Positions 34,727 through 42,994 of a stretch of 64,000 bases of DNA are shown here, one piece after another. The stretch comes from Haloplanus aerogenes (lineage in GTDB: Archaea > Halobacteriota > Halobacteria > Halobacteriales > Haloferacaceae). The stretch covers positions 1,426,001 to 1,490,000 of the forward strand of contig NZ_CP034145.1 of assembly GCF_003856835.1 (NCBI RefSeq), given 5' to 3'. Numbering within the stretch: the stretch's first letter is position 1; the number at the start of each line of letters is the position of its first letter. Made by a program: the position numbers and the translations under genes. The notes beneath the pieces were generated by a model. It did not search any database, was not told the origin of the DNA, and saw nothing but the letters and a program-made list of their open reading frames with translations.

Positions 34727-36426
34727 TCGTCCAGCTCGGTCGGATCGAGTCCGTACACCTGCCGGACGGTCGCTGTCGACACCTTGCCGAGTCGCAGATC
34801 ACGCGCCACAGCCTCGGGTTCGCGGTCGGCCGGGTCACCGAAGCCGCCGCCGCCCGGCGTCCGGATACTCACCATGTCGCCGGCGTCGAGGTCGTGCGTG
34901 GATTTGCCCGGAATCGTTCGGGGGTCGTCGTCGGCCCGCGTCAGGTAGTCCTCGCCCACCGCGCCAGCGACGCCGCCTGCGAGACCGTACGGCGGATATC
35001 GCCGTCGGTCGGCGAGGAGGCTGAAGGCGATGCCATCGGTCAGCACTTCGATGTCGCGGCGGAGGCCGAGGCCGCCACGGAACTCGCCGGCGCCGCCGGT
35101 GTCGGGCCGGAACGCGTATCGCTGGACTCGAACGGGATAGACCGTCTCCAGCACCTCCGCCGGCGTGTTGAGCGTGTTGCTCATGTGGGCGTGGACCCCG
35201 TCCATCCCGTCGGCGCCCGTTCGGCCTCCGTAGCCGCCGCCGATAGTCTCGTAGAAGGCGAACGGCTCTCCCTCCCGGTTCGTCCCGCCGAAGGTGACGC
35301 TGTTCATCGTCCCTTGCGCGGCGGCGACGGAGCGCTCCGGCGACTCCTCGCCGAACGCCCCGAGGAGGGCGTCGGTCGCACGCTGGGAGATTTCGAGGTT
35401 GCCGCCGACCACCGCGGCGGGCGGTTGGGCGTTGACGACCGTCCCTTCCGGCGCCCGAATCTCGATGGGGCGGTACGTCCCCGCGTTCGGCGGCACGTCC
35501 GGGTCGGTCACACAGCGCACGGCGTAGTACGTCGCGGACGCCGTCACCGCGAGGGGGGCGTTGATCGCGCCCGGCACCTGCTCGCTCGTCCCTTCGAAGT
35601 CGACGACGAGTTCGTCACCGTCGACGGTCACCGCGACGGCGATGCGGATGTCCTCGGTTCCCTGCCCGTCGTCGTCGAGGCGGTCCTCGAACTCGACGGT
35701 GCCGTCCGGTAACTCGTCGATTTCGGCGCGCATCCGGCGTTCGGCGTAGGCTTTGATCTCCGTCGTCGCCGCCTGCAGGGTGCCGAGGCCGTGCCGGTCG
35801 GCCAGATCCCGCACCCGTTCGACCGCCGTCCGGTTGGCCGCTCGCTGGGCGCGGAAGTCGCCTCGCCGCTCGTCCGGCGTCCGCACGTTCGTCAGCAGGA
35901 GATCGAACACGTCCTCGACGGGGCCGCCGCCGTCGTACAGTTTCACCGGCGGGACGCGAATCCCTTCCTGGAAAATCTCCGTGGAGTCGGCGGCGACGCT
36001 ACCCGCGCGACCGCCACCCACGTCCGCGTGGTGGGCGCGGTTGGCCGCGATGGCGACCAACTCCCCGTCGACGAAAATCGGCGTCACGAGCGTCATGTCC
36101 GGCAGGTGGGCGCCGCCGTGGAAGGGGTCGTTCAGAAGGATGGCGTCGCCGTCCTGCAGTTCGGAGGGCGGGTAGGCTTCGATAGCCGCCGCCACCGAGT
36201 ACGGCATCGCGCCGAGGTGGACCGGAATGTTCTCGGCCTGACTGATCATCTCGGCCGCGGCCGTCCCGTCCTCGTCCACCACGTCGAACAGCGCACACGA
36301 GCAGTCGCGGCGGTCCTTGATATTGGGCGAGTAACTCGTGCGCACGAGCGTCGCGTTCATCTCCTCCGCGACGGCGACGCAGGCGTTGCGCAGGACTTCC
36401 AGCGTGACGGGGTCGATCTCGCTCAT
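34723..36426 (-). CDS. hyuB: Hydantoinase B/5-oxoprolinase family protein
   Basis: This 567-residue HyuB-type subunit opens MSEIDPVTLEVLRNACVAVA and contains NDPFHGGAHLPDMTLVTP, ANRAHHADVGG and the glycine-rich GGYGGRTGADGMDGVHAHMSN. With HyuA it forms an ATP-dependent ring-opening enzyme for hydantoins, 5-oxoproline or related compounds, or an acetone-carboxylase-like enzyme. It is translationally coupled to hyuA (ATGA). The actual substrate cannot be read from the sequence. Confidence 0.93.
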   Translation of the reverse strand: MSEIDPVTLEVLRNACVAVAEEMNATLVRTSYSPNIKDRRDCSCALFDVVDEDGTAAAEMISQAENIPVHLGAMPYSVAAAIEAYPPSELQDGDAILLNDPFHGGAHLPDMTLVTPIFVDGELVAIAANRAHHADVGGGRAGSVAADSTEIFQEGIRVPPVKLYDGGGPVEDVFDLLLTNVRTPDERRGDFRAQRAANRTAVERVRDLADRHGLGTLQAATTEIKAYAERRMRAEIDELPDGTVEFEDRLDDDGQGTEDIRIAVAVTVDGDELVVDFEGTSEQVPGAINAPLAVTASATYYAVRCVTDPDVPPNAGTYRPIEIRAPEGTVVNAQPPAAVVGGNLEISQRATDALLGAFGEESPERSVAAAQGTMNSVTFGGTNREGEPFAFYETIGGGYGGRTGADGMDGVHAHMSNTLNTPAEVLETVYPVRVQRYAFRPDTGGAGEFRGGLGLRRDIEVLTDGIAFSLLADRRRYPPYGLAGGVAGAVGEDYLTRADDDPRTIPGKSTHDLDAGDMVSIRTPGGGGFGDPADREPEAVARDLRLGKVSTATVRQVYGLDPTELDD

Positions 36427-38456
36427 GGCTCGATCACCACGTTCCCCAAGTCGTCGACGTGTGCGTCCGCCTCCGGCGGGACGACGGCCGTGCTCTCGAC
36501 GCCTTCGATCACTGCGGGGCCGTCCAGTTCGGCACCCGGGCCGAGCGCCGACCGGTCGTAGATCGGTGTCTCGCCCGTCTCACCCCCGAACGTCGCCGGG
36601 CGGGTCGTCCGTGGGGTCGGGTCCGTCGTGCCGCCCTCCGCCATCGACAGCGCGGGCGGGTCGACGACGCCCCGGGAACGCAGGCGGACCGTCACGAGTT
36701 CGACCGGTTCGTCCGGCGAGGCGTGGCCGTACCGGCGCTCGTGGCGCTGGTGGAACCGATCGGCGACGGTATCGAGGGTGTCCGCGTCGAGTCGCCCTTC
36801 GGGTACCGGCACCCGGAGGTCGAACGACTGCCCCCGATATCGCAGGTCGACGGCGCGTTCGAATCGCCGTCTGTCGGCGGGGTAACCCTCCGTCTCCAGT
36901 CGTTCGCGGCCCTCGGCTTCCATCCCCTCGAATCGCTCGGTCAGGTCGGCGGGGTCGACCTCGGTCCACGGTCGCACCGCGGAGACGCCCTCCTCGTACA
37001 CCGCGTCGCTGATGAGGAGGCCGAGCGCGGAGAGGACGCCGGCAGACCGCGGGACCACTACCCGCGGCACGTCGAGTTCGGCGGCGAGTTCGGCCGCGTG
37101 GAGCGGTCCCGCGCCGCCGTAGGCGACGAGCGAGAAGTCCCGGGGGTCGTGGCCGCGTTCGACGGAGACCACCCGAAGGGCCCGTTCCATGTTCGCGTTG
37201 GCAACGTCCAGAATCCCCTGAGCCGCTTCCTCGACACTCAGGCCGAGCGGGTCGGCCACCGACTCCCGCACCGCCTCGCGGACCGTCGACTCGTCGGCGC
37301 TCCCCTCGAAGAAGGAGGCGGGGTCGATGCGACCGAGGAGGAGGTGAGCGTCGGTGACGGTCGGATCGGTGCCGCCGCGGCCGTAACAGATGGGGCCGGG
37401 GTCGGCGCCCGCGGACCGCGGGCCGACCCGGAGGCTCCCGCCTTCGTCGACCCACGCGATGGATCCGCCGCCCGCGCCGATGGTGTGGACGTCGACCATG
37501 GGGACGTTCACGGGGTAGTCCCCGACCTGTCCCTCCGTCGTGACGACGGGGTCGCCGTCGCGGACGAGCGACACGTCACACGAGGTGCCGCCCATGTCCA
37601 TGGTGAGGACGTCGTCGAAGCCGGTTTCGCCGGCAACGTGGGCGGCGCCGCGGACGCCCGCCGCCGGTCCGGACAGCAGGGTGTTCACCGGGCGCTCGCG
37701 GGTGACCTGTGCCGACGCCACGCCGCCGTTCGACTGCATCACTTTCAGCGCGGCGGGGACGCCCGCCTCGGCGACGCCCTCCTCCAGACGGCCGAGATAG
37801 CGGTTCATCACGGGTTTGAGGGCGGCGTTGATCGTCGTCGCCAGCGTGCGCTCGTACTCCCTGATCTCGGGGAGCACCTCGCTCGACAGCGAGATTTCGC
37901 CGTCGACGCCCTCCTTGTGCAGGAGGTCGCGTACCCGGCGCTCGTGGGCGTCGTTTTCGAAGGCAAAGAGGAACGCGACGGCGACGCTCTCCACGTCCGC
38001 GTCGGCGACGGTCCGGGCGATGGACCGGGCCTCTTCCTCGTCCAACGGTTCGACCACCTCACCCCGCCGGTCGAGGCGTTCGACCACCTCGTAACGACGG
38101 TCCCGGTCGACGATGGGCGAGGGTTTCTCCGCCCGAAGATCGTAGAGGCTGGGGCGCGTCTGGCGACCGATTTCGACGGCGTCGCGAAAGCCCTCGGTCG
38201 TCACGAGCGCCGTCTCGGCCCACTCGCGTTCCAGCAGGGCGTTGGTCGCGACGGTGGTTCCGTGACCGAAGAAGGCGACGGCTTCGGGATCTACGTCCCC
38301 CTGTTCGCTCGCGGCGTCGAGGCCGTCGAGGACGCCCCGATCCGGAGAATCTGGCGTCGAAGGTACCTTCAGCATCGTCAGGCCGGATTCGTCGGCGACC
38401 ACCACGTCGGTGAACGTGCCGCCGACGTCGACCCCAACTCGTGCGTCGGTTTCCAT
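36423..38456 (-). CDS. hyuA: Hydantoinase A/5-oxoprolinase family protein
   Basis: This 677-residue ASKHA-fold subunit has phosphate-binding GVDVGGTFTDVVV (7-19), FGHGTTVATNALLER, TLLSGPAAGVRGAAH, TMDMGGTSCDVSL and VHTIGAGGGSIAWVD, the nucleotide and metal site. It is the ATP-binding partner of HyuB. The start is set by a minus-strand TATA element (gggatttatcag, 38478-38489) 28 bases upstream. A PxpA-type 5-oxoprolinase subunit gene lies 32 kb away in the same window. Confidence 0.94.
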   Translation of the reverse strand: METDARVGVDVGGTFTDVVVADESGLTMLKVPSTPDSPDRGVLDGLDAASEQGDVDPEAVAFFGHGTTVATNALLEREWAETALVTTEGFRDAVEIGRQTRPSLYDLRAEKPSPIVDRDRRYEVVERLDRRGEVVEPLDEEEARSIARTVADADVESVAVAFLFAFENDAHERRVRDLLHKEGVDGEISLSSEVLPEIREYERTLATTINAALKPVMNRYLGRLEEGVAEAGVPAALKVMQSNGGVASAQVTRERPVNTLLSGPAAGVRGAAHVAGETGFDDVLTMDMGGTSCDVSLVRDGDPVVTTEGQVGDYPVNVPMVDVHTIGAGGGSIAWVDEGGSLRVGPRSAGADPGPICYGRGGTDPTVTDAHLLLGRIDPASFFEGSADESTVREAVRESVADPLGLSVEEAAQGILDVANANMERALRVVSVERGHDPRDFSLVAYGGAGPLHAAELAAELDVPRVVVPRSAGVLSALGLLISDAVYEEGVSAVRPWTEVDPADLTERFEGMEAEGRERLETEGYPADRRRFERAVDLRYRGQSFDLRVPVPEGRLDADTLDTVADRFHQRHERRYGHASPDEPVELVTVRLRSRGVVDPPALSMAEGGTTDPTPRTTRPATFGGETGETPIYDRSALGPGAELDGPAVIEGVESTAVVPPEADAHVDDLGNVVIEP

Positions 38457-38538
38457 ACCGGAGTCACGGCGCTGGGGCTGATAAATCCCGGTTGCCCAGA
38501 GACGGCAACTTGAAGCGGCCGGCGCGGTAAGGGGACGT

Positions 38539-38913
38539 ATGAGCACGACGGTCTCACAGCTGGAGGAACTCGGACGGGAACTCGGCGAGGAAATCGCCGA
38601 GACGCCGGCGTACGAACGGTTCGAGGCGGCGAAGCAGGCGGTTCAGGACGACGACGAGGCCCAGGAGATGATCGCGAAGGTCGAACGCCTCCGCGACGAG
38701 TTCGTCGCCGCCCGCGAGACGGGCGAAGCGACACAGGAACACGTCGCGAAACTCCAGCAGGCCCAGAACGAACTCCACTCGATGGACGTGATGGAGGAGT
38801 ATCTGAACGCGCAGGAGGCACTCCAGAGCCAGCTCGAAGCGATCAACCGGGCGATTTCGGAACCGCTGGCCGTCGACTTCGGCGGCGAAGCGGGCGGCTG
38901 CTGTCACGACTGA
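38539..38913 (+). CDS. YlbF/YmcA family helical protein
   Basis: This 124-residue, nearly all-helical protein contains LGEEIAETPAYERFEAAKQAV and VERLRDEFVAARETGEATQEH. The C-terminal tail GGEAGGCCHD carries a vicinal Cys pair and a His. Bacterial YlbF and YmcA form a complex that affects RNase Y and development; what the archaeal members do is unknown. The Cys tail could bind metal. Confidence 0.83.
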   Translation: MSTTVSQLEELGRELGEEIAETPAYERFEAAKQAVQDDDEAQEMIAKVERLRDEFVAARETGEATQEHVAKLQQAQNELHSMDVMEEYLNAQEALQSQLEAINRAISEPLAVDFGGEAGGCCHD

Positions 38914-38962
38914 GCGACCCGCCGTCTGTCGACGCGAAAAAAGAACTCACGACCCCGGCGTG

Positions 38963-39586
38963 TCATTCGGCACAACAGAGGGCGCACCAGTACTGCCCGT
39001 CCAGTACCTCGTCGGGACTCGTCTCCGGCGGGCACGTCCCGAGTGGATCGTACACGAACACGCACTGGTCGTTCGGGTGGTTCAGGAACCCCGGGAAGAA
39101 CTCGAACAGATCGGCGAGCGTTTCGCAGTCGAAATCCACGTCGAAAAACGACAGTAGGTCGAGAAGCGCTGCGACCTGATTCATGCCGCCGCTGATCGTC
39201 GCCATCTCTCCCGAGACGACCGGCTCTTCGCTCTCGAAATCCGCCCATATCGCCCCCGTGATGACGGCGTCGTCGTCCGGTGCCGGCGGGAACGTCTGCC
39301 CCTCGTCGAGGCGCGTGAACTGCGTCGGGAATATCGGCACCGTCACGTCCGTGTGCGTTCCCGGTTCGAGAAGCTTGTACCCGATGAGCGACTCCAGACT
39401 CTCCGGACCCGGTTCGAGACCGACCGCCGGATCGGACGCGTGAATCCCCACGACGAACGCGGGCTCGGCCGGATCGCCCTCGCGTGCGAACTCGGGATGC
39501 ACCGCCGGGTCGATGTCGACCGGGTCGGTGTCTTCTTCGAACGTTACTTCGGCGACGGTTATGGTCGAATACACTGGTATCGACAT
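38963..39586 (-). CDS. Hypothetical protein with C-terminal Cys motif, partner of the SipW-type protein
   Basis: This 207-residue acidic protein has no signal peptide or membrane helix. It starts MSIPVYSTITVAEVTFEEDT and ends QYWCALCCAE, with further Cys residues in DFDCETLADLF and DPLGTCPPE. It follows the SipW-type gene by one base on the same strand, so the two are co-expressed. No family was recognised. The clustered cysteines suggest metal binding or disulfides. Confidence 0.7.
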   Translation of the reverse strand: MSIPVYSTITVAEVTFEEDTDPVDIDPAVHPEFAREGDPAEPAFVVGIHASDPAVGLEPGPESLESLIGYKLLEPGTHTDVTVPIFPTQFTRLDEGQTFPPAPDDDAVITGAIWADFESEEPVVSGEMATISGGMNQVAALLDLLSFFDVDFDCETLADLFEFFPGFLNHPNDQCVFVYDPLGTCPPETSPDEVLDGQYWCALCCAE

Positions 39587-39587
39587 G

Positions 39588-41195
39588 CTACGGTGGACTC
39601 CCCGCGGGTTGGTCGTTGATCGTGATGCTCGGTTCCGCGTCGTCGACCGGTTCGTCGTTCATCCCGCCCCCATCGTTGTGGCGACACTGTTCGGTGTAGA
39701 AGCCGAGGTCGAAGGCTACGGAGTCGGACTGCACCTCGTTGCCGTGGTCCACCGGGAGTTCCCACTCGAAGCCGACGTGGTGTCGATCGGGTGCCGGAGT
39801 GTAACACTCGCGGGTCGGTGCCGTGCCGTCGGTTGGACGCCCGTCCGCGATTTCGGTGAAATCGGTGACCGGCCGACCGTCCAGTGGGATGCCGACACCC
39901 TGCGAGAACAGGTCCATAGTCTCGCGGAGCGTGCCGGAGAAGAACACTTCTTCCGGCTGCCGGTTCCAGTCGTCGACGATCTCCCAGACGTGAACGGTTT
40001 CGAGCCGACACACTGGGTCGACGATGTCGATTTCCACCAGGCAGAATCCCCCTTCTTCTTGGGGATTCCGTAACCAGACCCCGCCGCCCGGGACCGTCGG
40101 ACACTCCATGTCGACACACTCTCCCGGGTCGGCCACCGGTCCTTCGGGAGCATCGACACAGAGGATCCATATCGGATCGCCCACGTCGATCCAGTCCCAG
40201 GCGTCGATCTGTGACGGCGAATCGACGCCCGGAATGTCGGCGATCACTCCTTCGCACACACACCGCTCTTGGGGCCCGTCGGTCCGCGTCGCACAGGGCA
40301 GATCCGTCCAGTCGGGCTTCCACTCCCACACGTCGACCGGCTGATCCGGTCGGCTACAGAATCGCTCGAGCGGGGTGATTTCGATCCGACAGATCGCACT
40401 CCCGCTCGGGTGAACCACGTAGACGTGTCCCTTGTCGATGGGACAAATGTTCGATCCCTCACACCACACGTAGATTTCGTCTCGTGCGAACCAGCCACAC
40501 CCGGGCGGGATGTGGTCGACGCTCGCCTTGCAGACCAGCAGGTCCTGTCGGTGACCGATCCGCTCCACGCAGGGTGTCGGCCGCCACGGTCTGTTGTTAC
40601 CGTTCTTGTCGTACCACACCGTCGTCTGAATGGTATCGGCCAGTTCTCCACGGCCCGGGAGCTGCTCGTCCGGATCGTCGGCTTCGGGTTCCGTTACACC
40701 GTTCTCGGCATTTGACAGTAACTCGCCGTTCATCCAGACGTACCCCGGATTGTCACAGAGCGCGAAGTCGAACGTCACCTCGCCGAAGTCGCCCGGCTTC
40801 ACGTCTTCCAGTTCGATCACCGGTTTCTCGAGGTCGTCGGGCACGTCCGCCAGCACCTCACAGGGATCGGCCGTCCCCTCGTTGAGGCGCTTTCGAGCCT
40901 GCTTGTCCGGAAACTGCTCCTGCAGCGTCGCGTCCATGAACCCCTGCAGGTCGTCGACGACCAACTCGCCGTCCTCCATGTGGGCGTGTTCCGCCTCGTC
41001 CTCGCTCCAGTCGCTGTAGTGTTCTTCCCAGCTCACCTTCATATCGAGCGTCCCAGCCGTCAACTGATTGTTCTCGAACGTCTCTTGGTCGCTGAAGAAG
41101 GCACTCGTCCCCAGTCCCGCGCCCGCCGACGCCGCACCCACGGTCCCCAGCGCCGCGAGCGCCTTCCGCCGCGACAGTTCGAACTCGTCTGGCAT
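39588..41195 (-). CDS. SipW-type signal peptide protein (TasA/camelysin-like) with duplicated Cys-rich insertion
   Basis: This 535-residue secreted protein starts with the SipW-dependent-type signal (ELSRRKALAALGTVGAASAG, then TSAFFSDQETF) and a TasA-like strand region LTAGTLDMKVSW. The usual C-terminal landmarks are present: SGTLRETMDLFSQGVGIPLDG and AFDLGFYTEQCRHN. Between VWYDKNGNN (about 193-201) and PEEVFFSGT (about 414) lie two related Cys-rich modules (about 203-299 and 300-413). Each has a CRxE/CLVEI core and a VWE motif. I see this as an insertion into the domain; haloarchaeal relatives normally lack it. The start at 41195 has a GGGGGGAG ribosome site. Confidence 0.85.
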   Translation of the reverse strand: MPDEFELSRRKALAALGTVGAASAGAGLGTSAFFSDQETFENNQLTAGTLDMKVSWEEHYSDWSEDEAEHAHMEDGELVVDDLQGFMDATLQEQFPDKQARKRLNEGTADPCEVLADVPDDLEKPVIELEDVKPGDFGEVTFDFALCDNPGYVWMNGELLSNAENGVTEPEADDPDEQLPGRGELADTIQTTVWYDKNGNNRPWRPTPCVERIGHRQDLLVCKASVDHIPPGCGWFARDEIYVWCEGSNICPIDKGHVYVVHPSGSAICRIEITPLERFCSRPDQPVDVWEWKPDWTDLPCATRTDGPQERCVCEGVIADIPGVDSPSQIDAWDWIDVGDPIWILCVDAPEGPVADPGECVDMECPTVPGGGVWLRNPQEEGGFCLVEIDIVDPVCRLETVHVWEIVDDWNRQPEEVFFSGTLRETMDLFSQGVGIPLDGRPVTDFTEIADGRPTDGTAPTRECYTPAPDRHHVGFEWELPVDHGNEVQSDSVAFDLGFYTEQCRHNDGGGMNDEPVDDAEPSITINDQPAGSPP

Positions 41196-41300
41196 GCGTT
41201 CACTCCCCCCGTGGGGAACGTCCCCCGGCGGAGTCGAACCGCCGACTGGTGCCTTCCGAGACGGCCAGAAGTAGTATCTGAAACTCATTAGCTAATTGGG
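41196..41300 (-). promoter_or_regulatory. Structured leader upstream of the SipW-type operon with a tRNA T-arm-like hairpin
   Basis: A minus-strand TATA element (acgttttattgtt, about 41325-41337) predicts a start near 41300 and a leader of about 105 bases. The leader holds the hairpin GGCGG-TTCGACT-CCGCC (41227-41243), indistinguishable from a tRNA T arm, then GGGGAcgTTCCCC, then the ribosome site. No matching D arm, anticodon arm or acceptor 5' strand is present, so this is not a tRNA gene. It could be a regulatory fold or a tRNA remnant. Confidence 0.4.
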
Positions 41301-41403
41301 GATTACTCCGCTGCCGCATTCTTAACAATAAAACGTTATCAATAGATGGCAGAACGACGGCCGATCCGAGGGTTCAAATCCGAGTGAGCGGCCACCCCGC
41401 CCC

Positions 41404-42030
41404 ATGCTCGCTATCGCCGGCGGCAAGGGCGGCGTGGGAAAGACGACGACGGCGCTCGGGCTGTCCGCGGCGCTCGACGCGCCGGTCGTCGCGGCCGACG
41501 CCGACCCGGACATGCCCGACCTGCACGCGCTCGCGGGCGTGGACCGCGAACCGACGCTCGCCGCACTCGACGGCCACGACATCGAGACCGTCGTCCAGCC
41601 CCACCCCGACGAGTCGGACGTGACGTTGCTCCCCGCGCCGCCTATCGATACCGATGCCGACGCAGTCGCCCGCTCGCTCACCCGACTGGCTGCCAGCGAC
41701 CGACGTGCGGTCGTCGACTGTCCTGCCGGGGCCGGTCCGGACGCCGCGGCGCCGCTCCGAACCGCCGACGCGACGCTGCTGGTCACCACGCTCTGTGCGC
41801 CGGCCCTCCGCGATGCGGCGAAGACGGCGGCGATGGCCCGCACCCTCGACGCGCCGCCCTGTGGCGTCGTGTTGACGCGCACCCGGTCGGCGCCGGACGC
41901 CGTCGTCGAGTTACTCGGCTGCCCGGTGGTGGCCTCGGTACCGACTGCCGACGCCCCGATCCTCGACGACGACGGCGTTCGCGCCGCCTATCGACGGCTC
42001 GCCGCCGATCTGGGAGAAGACATATTATGA
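41404..42030 (+). CDS. MinD/ParA-type ATPase
   Basis: This 208-residue deviant Walker A ATPase reads MLAIAGGKGGVGKTTTALGL at the N-terminus, with VVAADADPDMPDLH and the Walker B-like VVDCPAGAGPD. It is shorter than cell-division MinD (about 260) and lacks an obvious membrane-targeting helix. Haloarchaea carry several MinD-like paralogs, some tied to positioning of surface machinery. It is followed by a KaiC-like gene 21 bases downstream with its own TATA-like element. Confidence 0.88.
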   Translation: MLAIAGGKGGVGKTTTALGLSAALDAPVVAADADPDMPDLHALAGVDREPTLAALDGHDIETVVQPHPDESDVTLLPAPPIDTDADAVARSLTRLAASDRRAVVDCPAGAGPDAAAPLRTADATLLVTTLCAPALRDAAKTAAMARTLDAPPCGVVLTRTRSAPDAVVELLGCPVVASVPTADAPILDDDGVRAAYRRLAADLGEDIL

Positions 42031-42051
42031 CGCCCCACATACGCGTTGGGT

Positions 42052-42681
42052 ATGGCTGACCGTCTCCCGACGGGTATCTCCGTCCTCGACAGGCAGCTCG
42101 ACGGCGGGATTCCGCCGGGGAGCATCCTGTTGCTGACCGCCGATCCGGCCAGCCAGTCCGAATCCTTGCTGTACGAGATCGCGGCCGCTCGGGGGACGCT
42201 GTACGTGACGACCGTCCGGTCGGAACAGGCGGTGCGCGACGCCGTCGACCGGTACCAGGGGCGCGTCGACCGGCTGACGATCCGTGACGCGGGTGATTAC
42301 CCACCCATCGACAACGCCACCCGCCTCGTGAAGGATCTCCCCGAGAGTTCGAACCTCCTCGTCGACGTCGTCGATCCGCTGGAGGAGGCGGACCCGGCCC
42401 GCTATCGGGCGTTCCTCAACGAACTCCAGACGCACATGGTCAACACGGGGTCGATCGCAGTGTTGCACGCCATGCATGGTCACGGCGATCCGCCGGTCAA
42501 CCGGACGCTCTCCGAGCACATGGCGGACGTGGTGTTCGACCTCCAGACCGACACGGACGGCTCACAGATCGTCAACCGCCTCGCCGTGCCGAAGTTCCGC
42601 GGCGGCGGTGCGCTCGAAGAGACGATCAAGCTCAAACTCACCGACGGCGTCACCATCGACACCAGCCGCGACATCGCCTGA
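42052..42681 (+). CDS. KaiC/RAD55-like protein with degenerate P-loop
   Basis: This 209-residue protein opens MADRLPTGISVLDRQLDGGI, the standard KaiC-family start (TGIxxLDxxLxGGIPxGS). The Walker A position reads TADPASQSESLL, so the GxxxxGKS/T loop is lost and ATP binding is doubtful. The rest (LYVTTVRSEQAV, then NLLVDVVDPLEEAD) keeps the family fold. It is probably a signalling or scaffolding relative. A TATA-like element (catattatga, 42021) sets the start. Confidence 0.8.
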   Translation: MADRLPTGISVLDRQLDGGIPPGSILLLTADPASQSESLLYEIAAARGTLYVTTVRSEQAVRDAVDRYQGRVDRLTIRDAGDYPPIDNATRLVKDLPESSNLLVDVVDPLEEADPARYRAFLNELQTHMVNTGSIAVLHAMHGHGDPPVNRTLSEHMADVVFDLQTDTDGSQIVNRLAVPKFRGGGALEETIKLKLTDGVTIDTSRDIA

Positions 42682-42690
42682 TACTCCGTC

Positions 42691-42951
42691 TCACACGACG
42701 GCGTACGCCGCCGTTCCGACCGTCACGGCGACCGTCAGCAGCATCCAGAGTCGCGGGTTCTCGAACGCGCTCCCGGTCGATCCCTTGCCCAGAAACAGGT
42801 AGCCGAAGTAGACGGCGACGGGGGAGAGTCGGAGGAGCGGGCTGACCGCCACGCCGAGTCCGTACCGCAAGGCGAGCGTCAGCGCGACGGTACAGCCGGC
42901 CGCGACGGCAGCGACCCGGAGGTCGGCCGCGACGGCGTCGGGGATATCCAT
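42691..42951 (-). CDS. Small membrane protein, unknown function
   Basis: This 86-residue protein starts MDIPDAVAADLRVAAVAAG and has two to three hydrophobic helices (about 10-33, 38-54 and 66-86). The loop GKGSTGSAFENPRLW between the last two resembles small haloarchaeal membrane proteins of no known role. It is convergent with the KaiC-like gene. Confidence 0.65.
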   Translation of the reverse strand: MDIPDAVAADLRVAAVAAGCTVALTLALRYGLGVAVSPLLRLSPVAVYFGYLFLGKGSTGSAFENPRLWMLLTVAVTVGTAAYAVV

Positions 42952-42994
42952 GATCGGTGGTGAACGGAGCGATACGAGAAGCCGTCGATGTCGG

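Noticed and set aside
41221-41300. tRNA gene on the minus strand
   Set aside because: Only the T arm is present. No acceptor 5' strand, D arm or anticodon arm with T33 could be built around it.
41364-41398. Second tRNA-like T arm (gggttcaaatcc, plus strand)
   Set aside because: The flanking bases do not pair as a T stem (only two of five pairs), and no other tRNA part is present.
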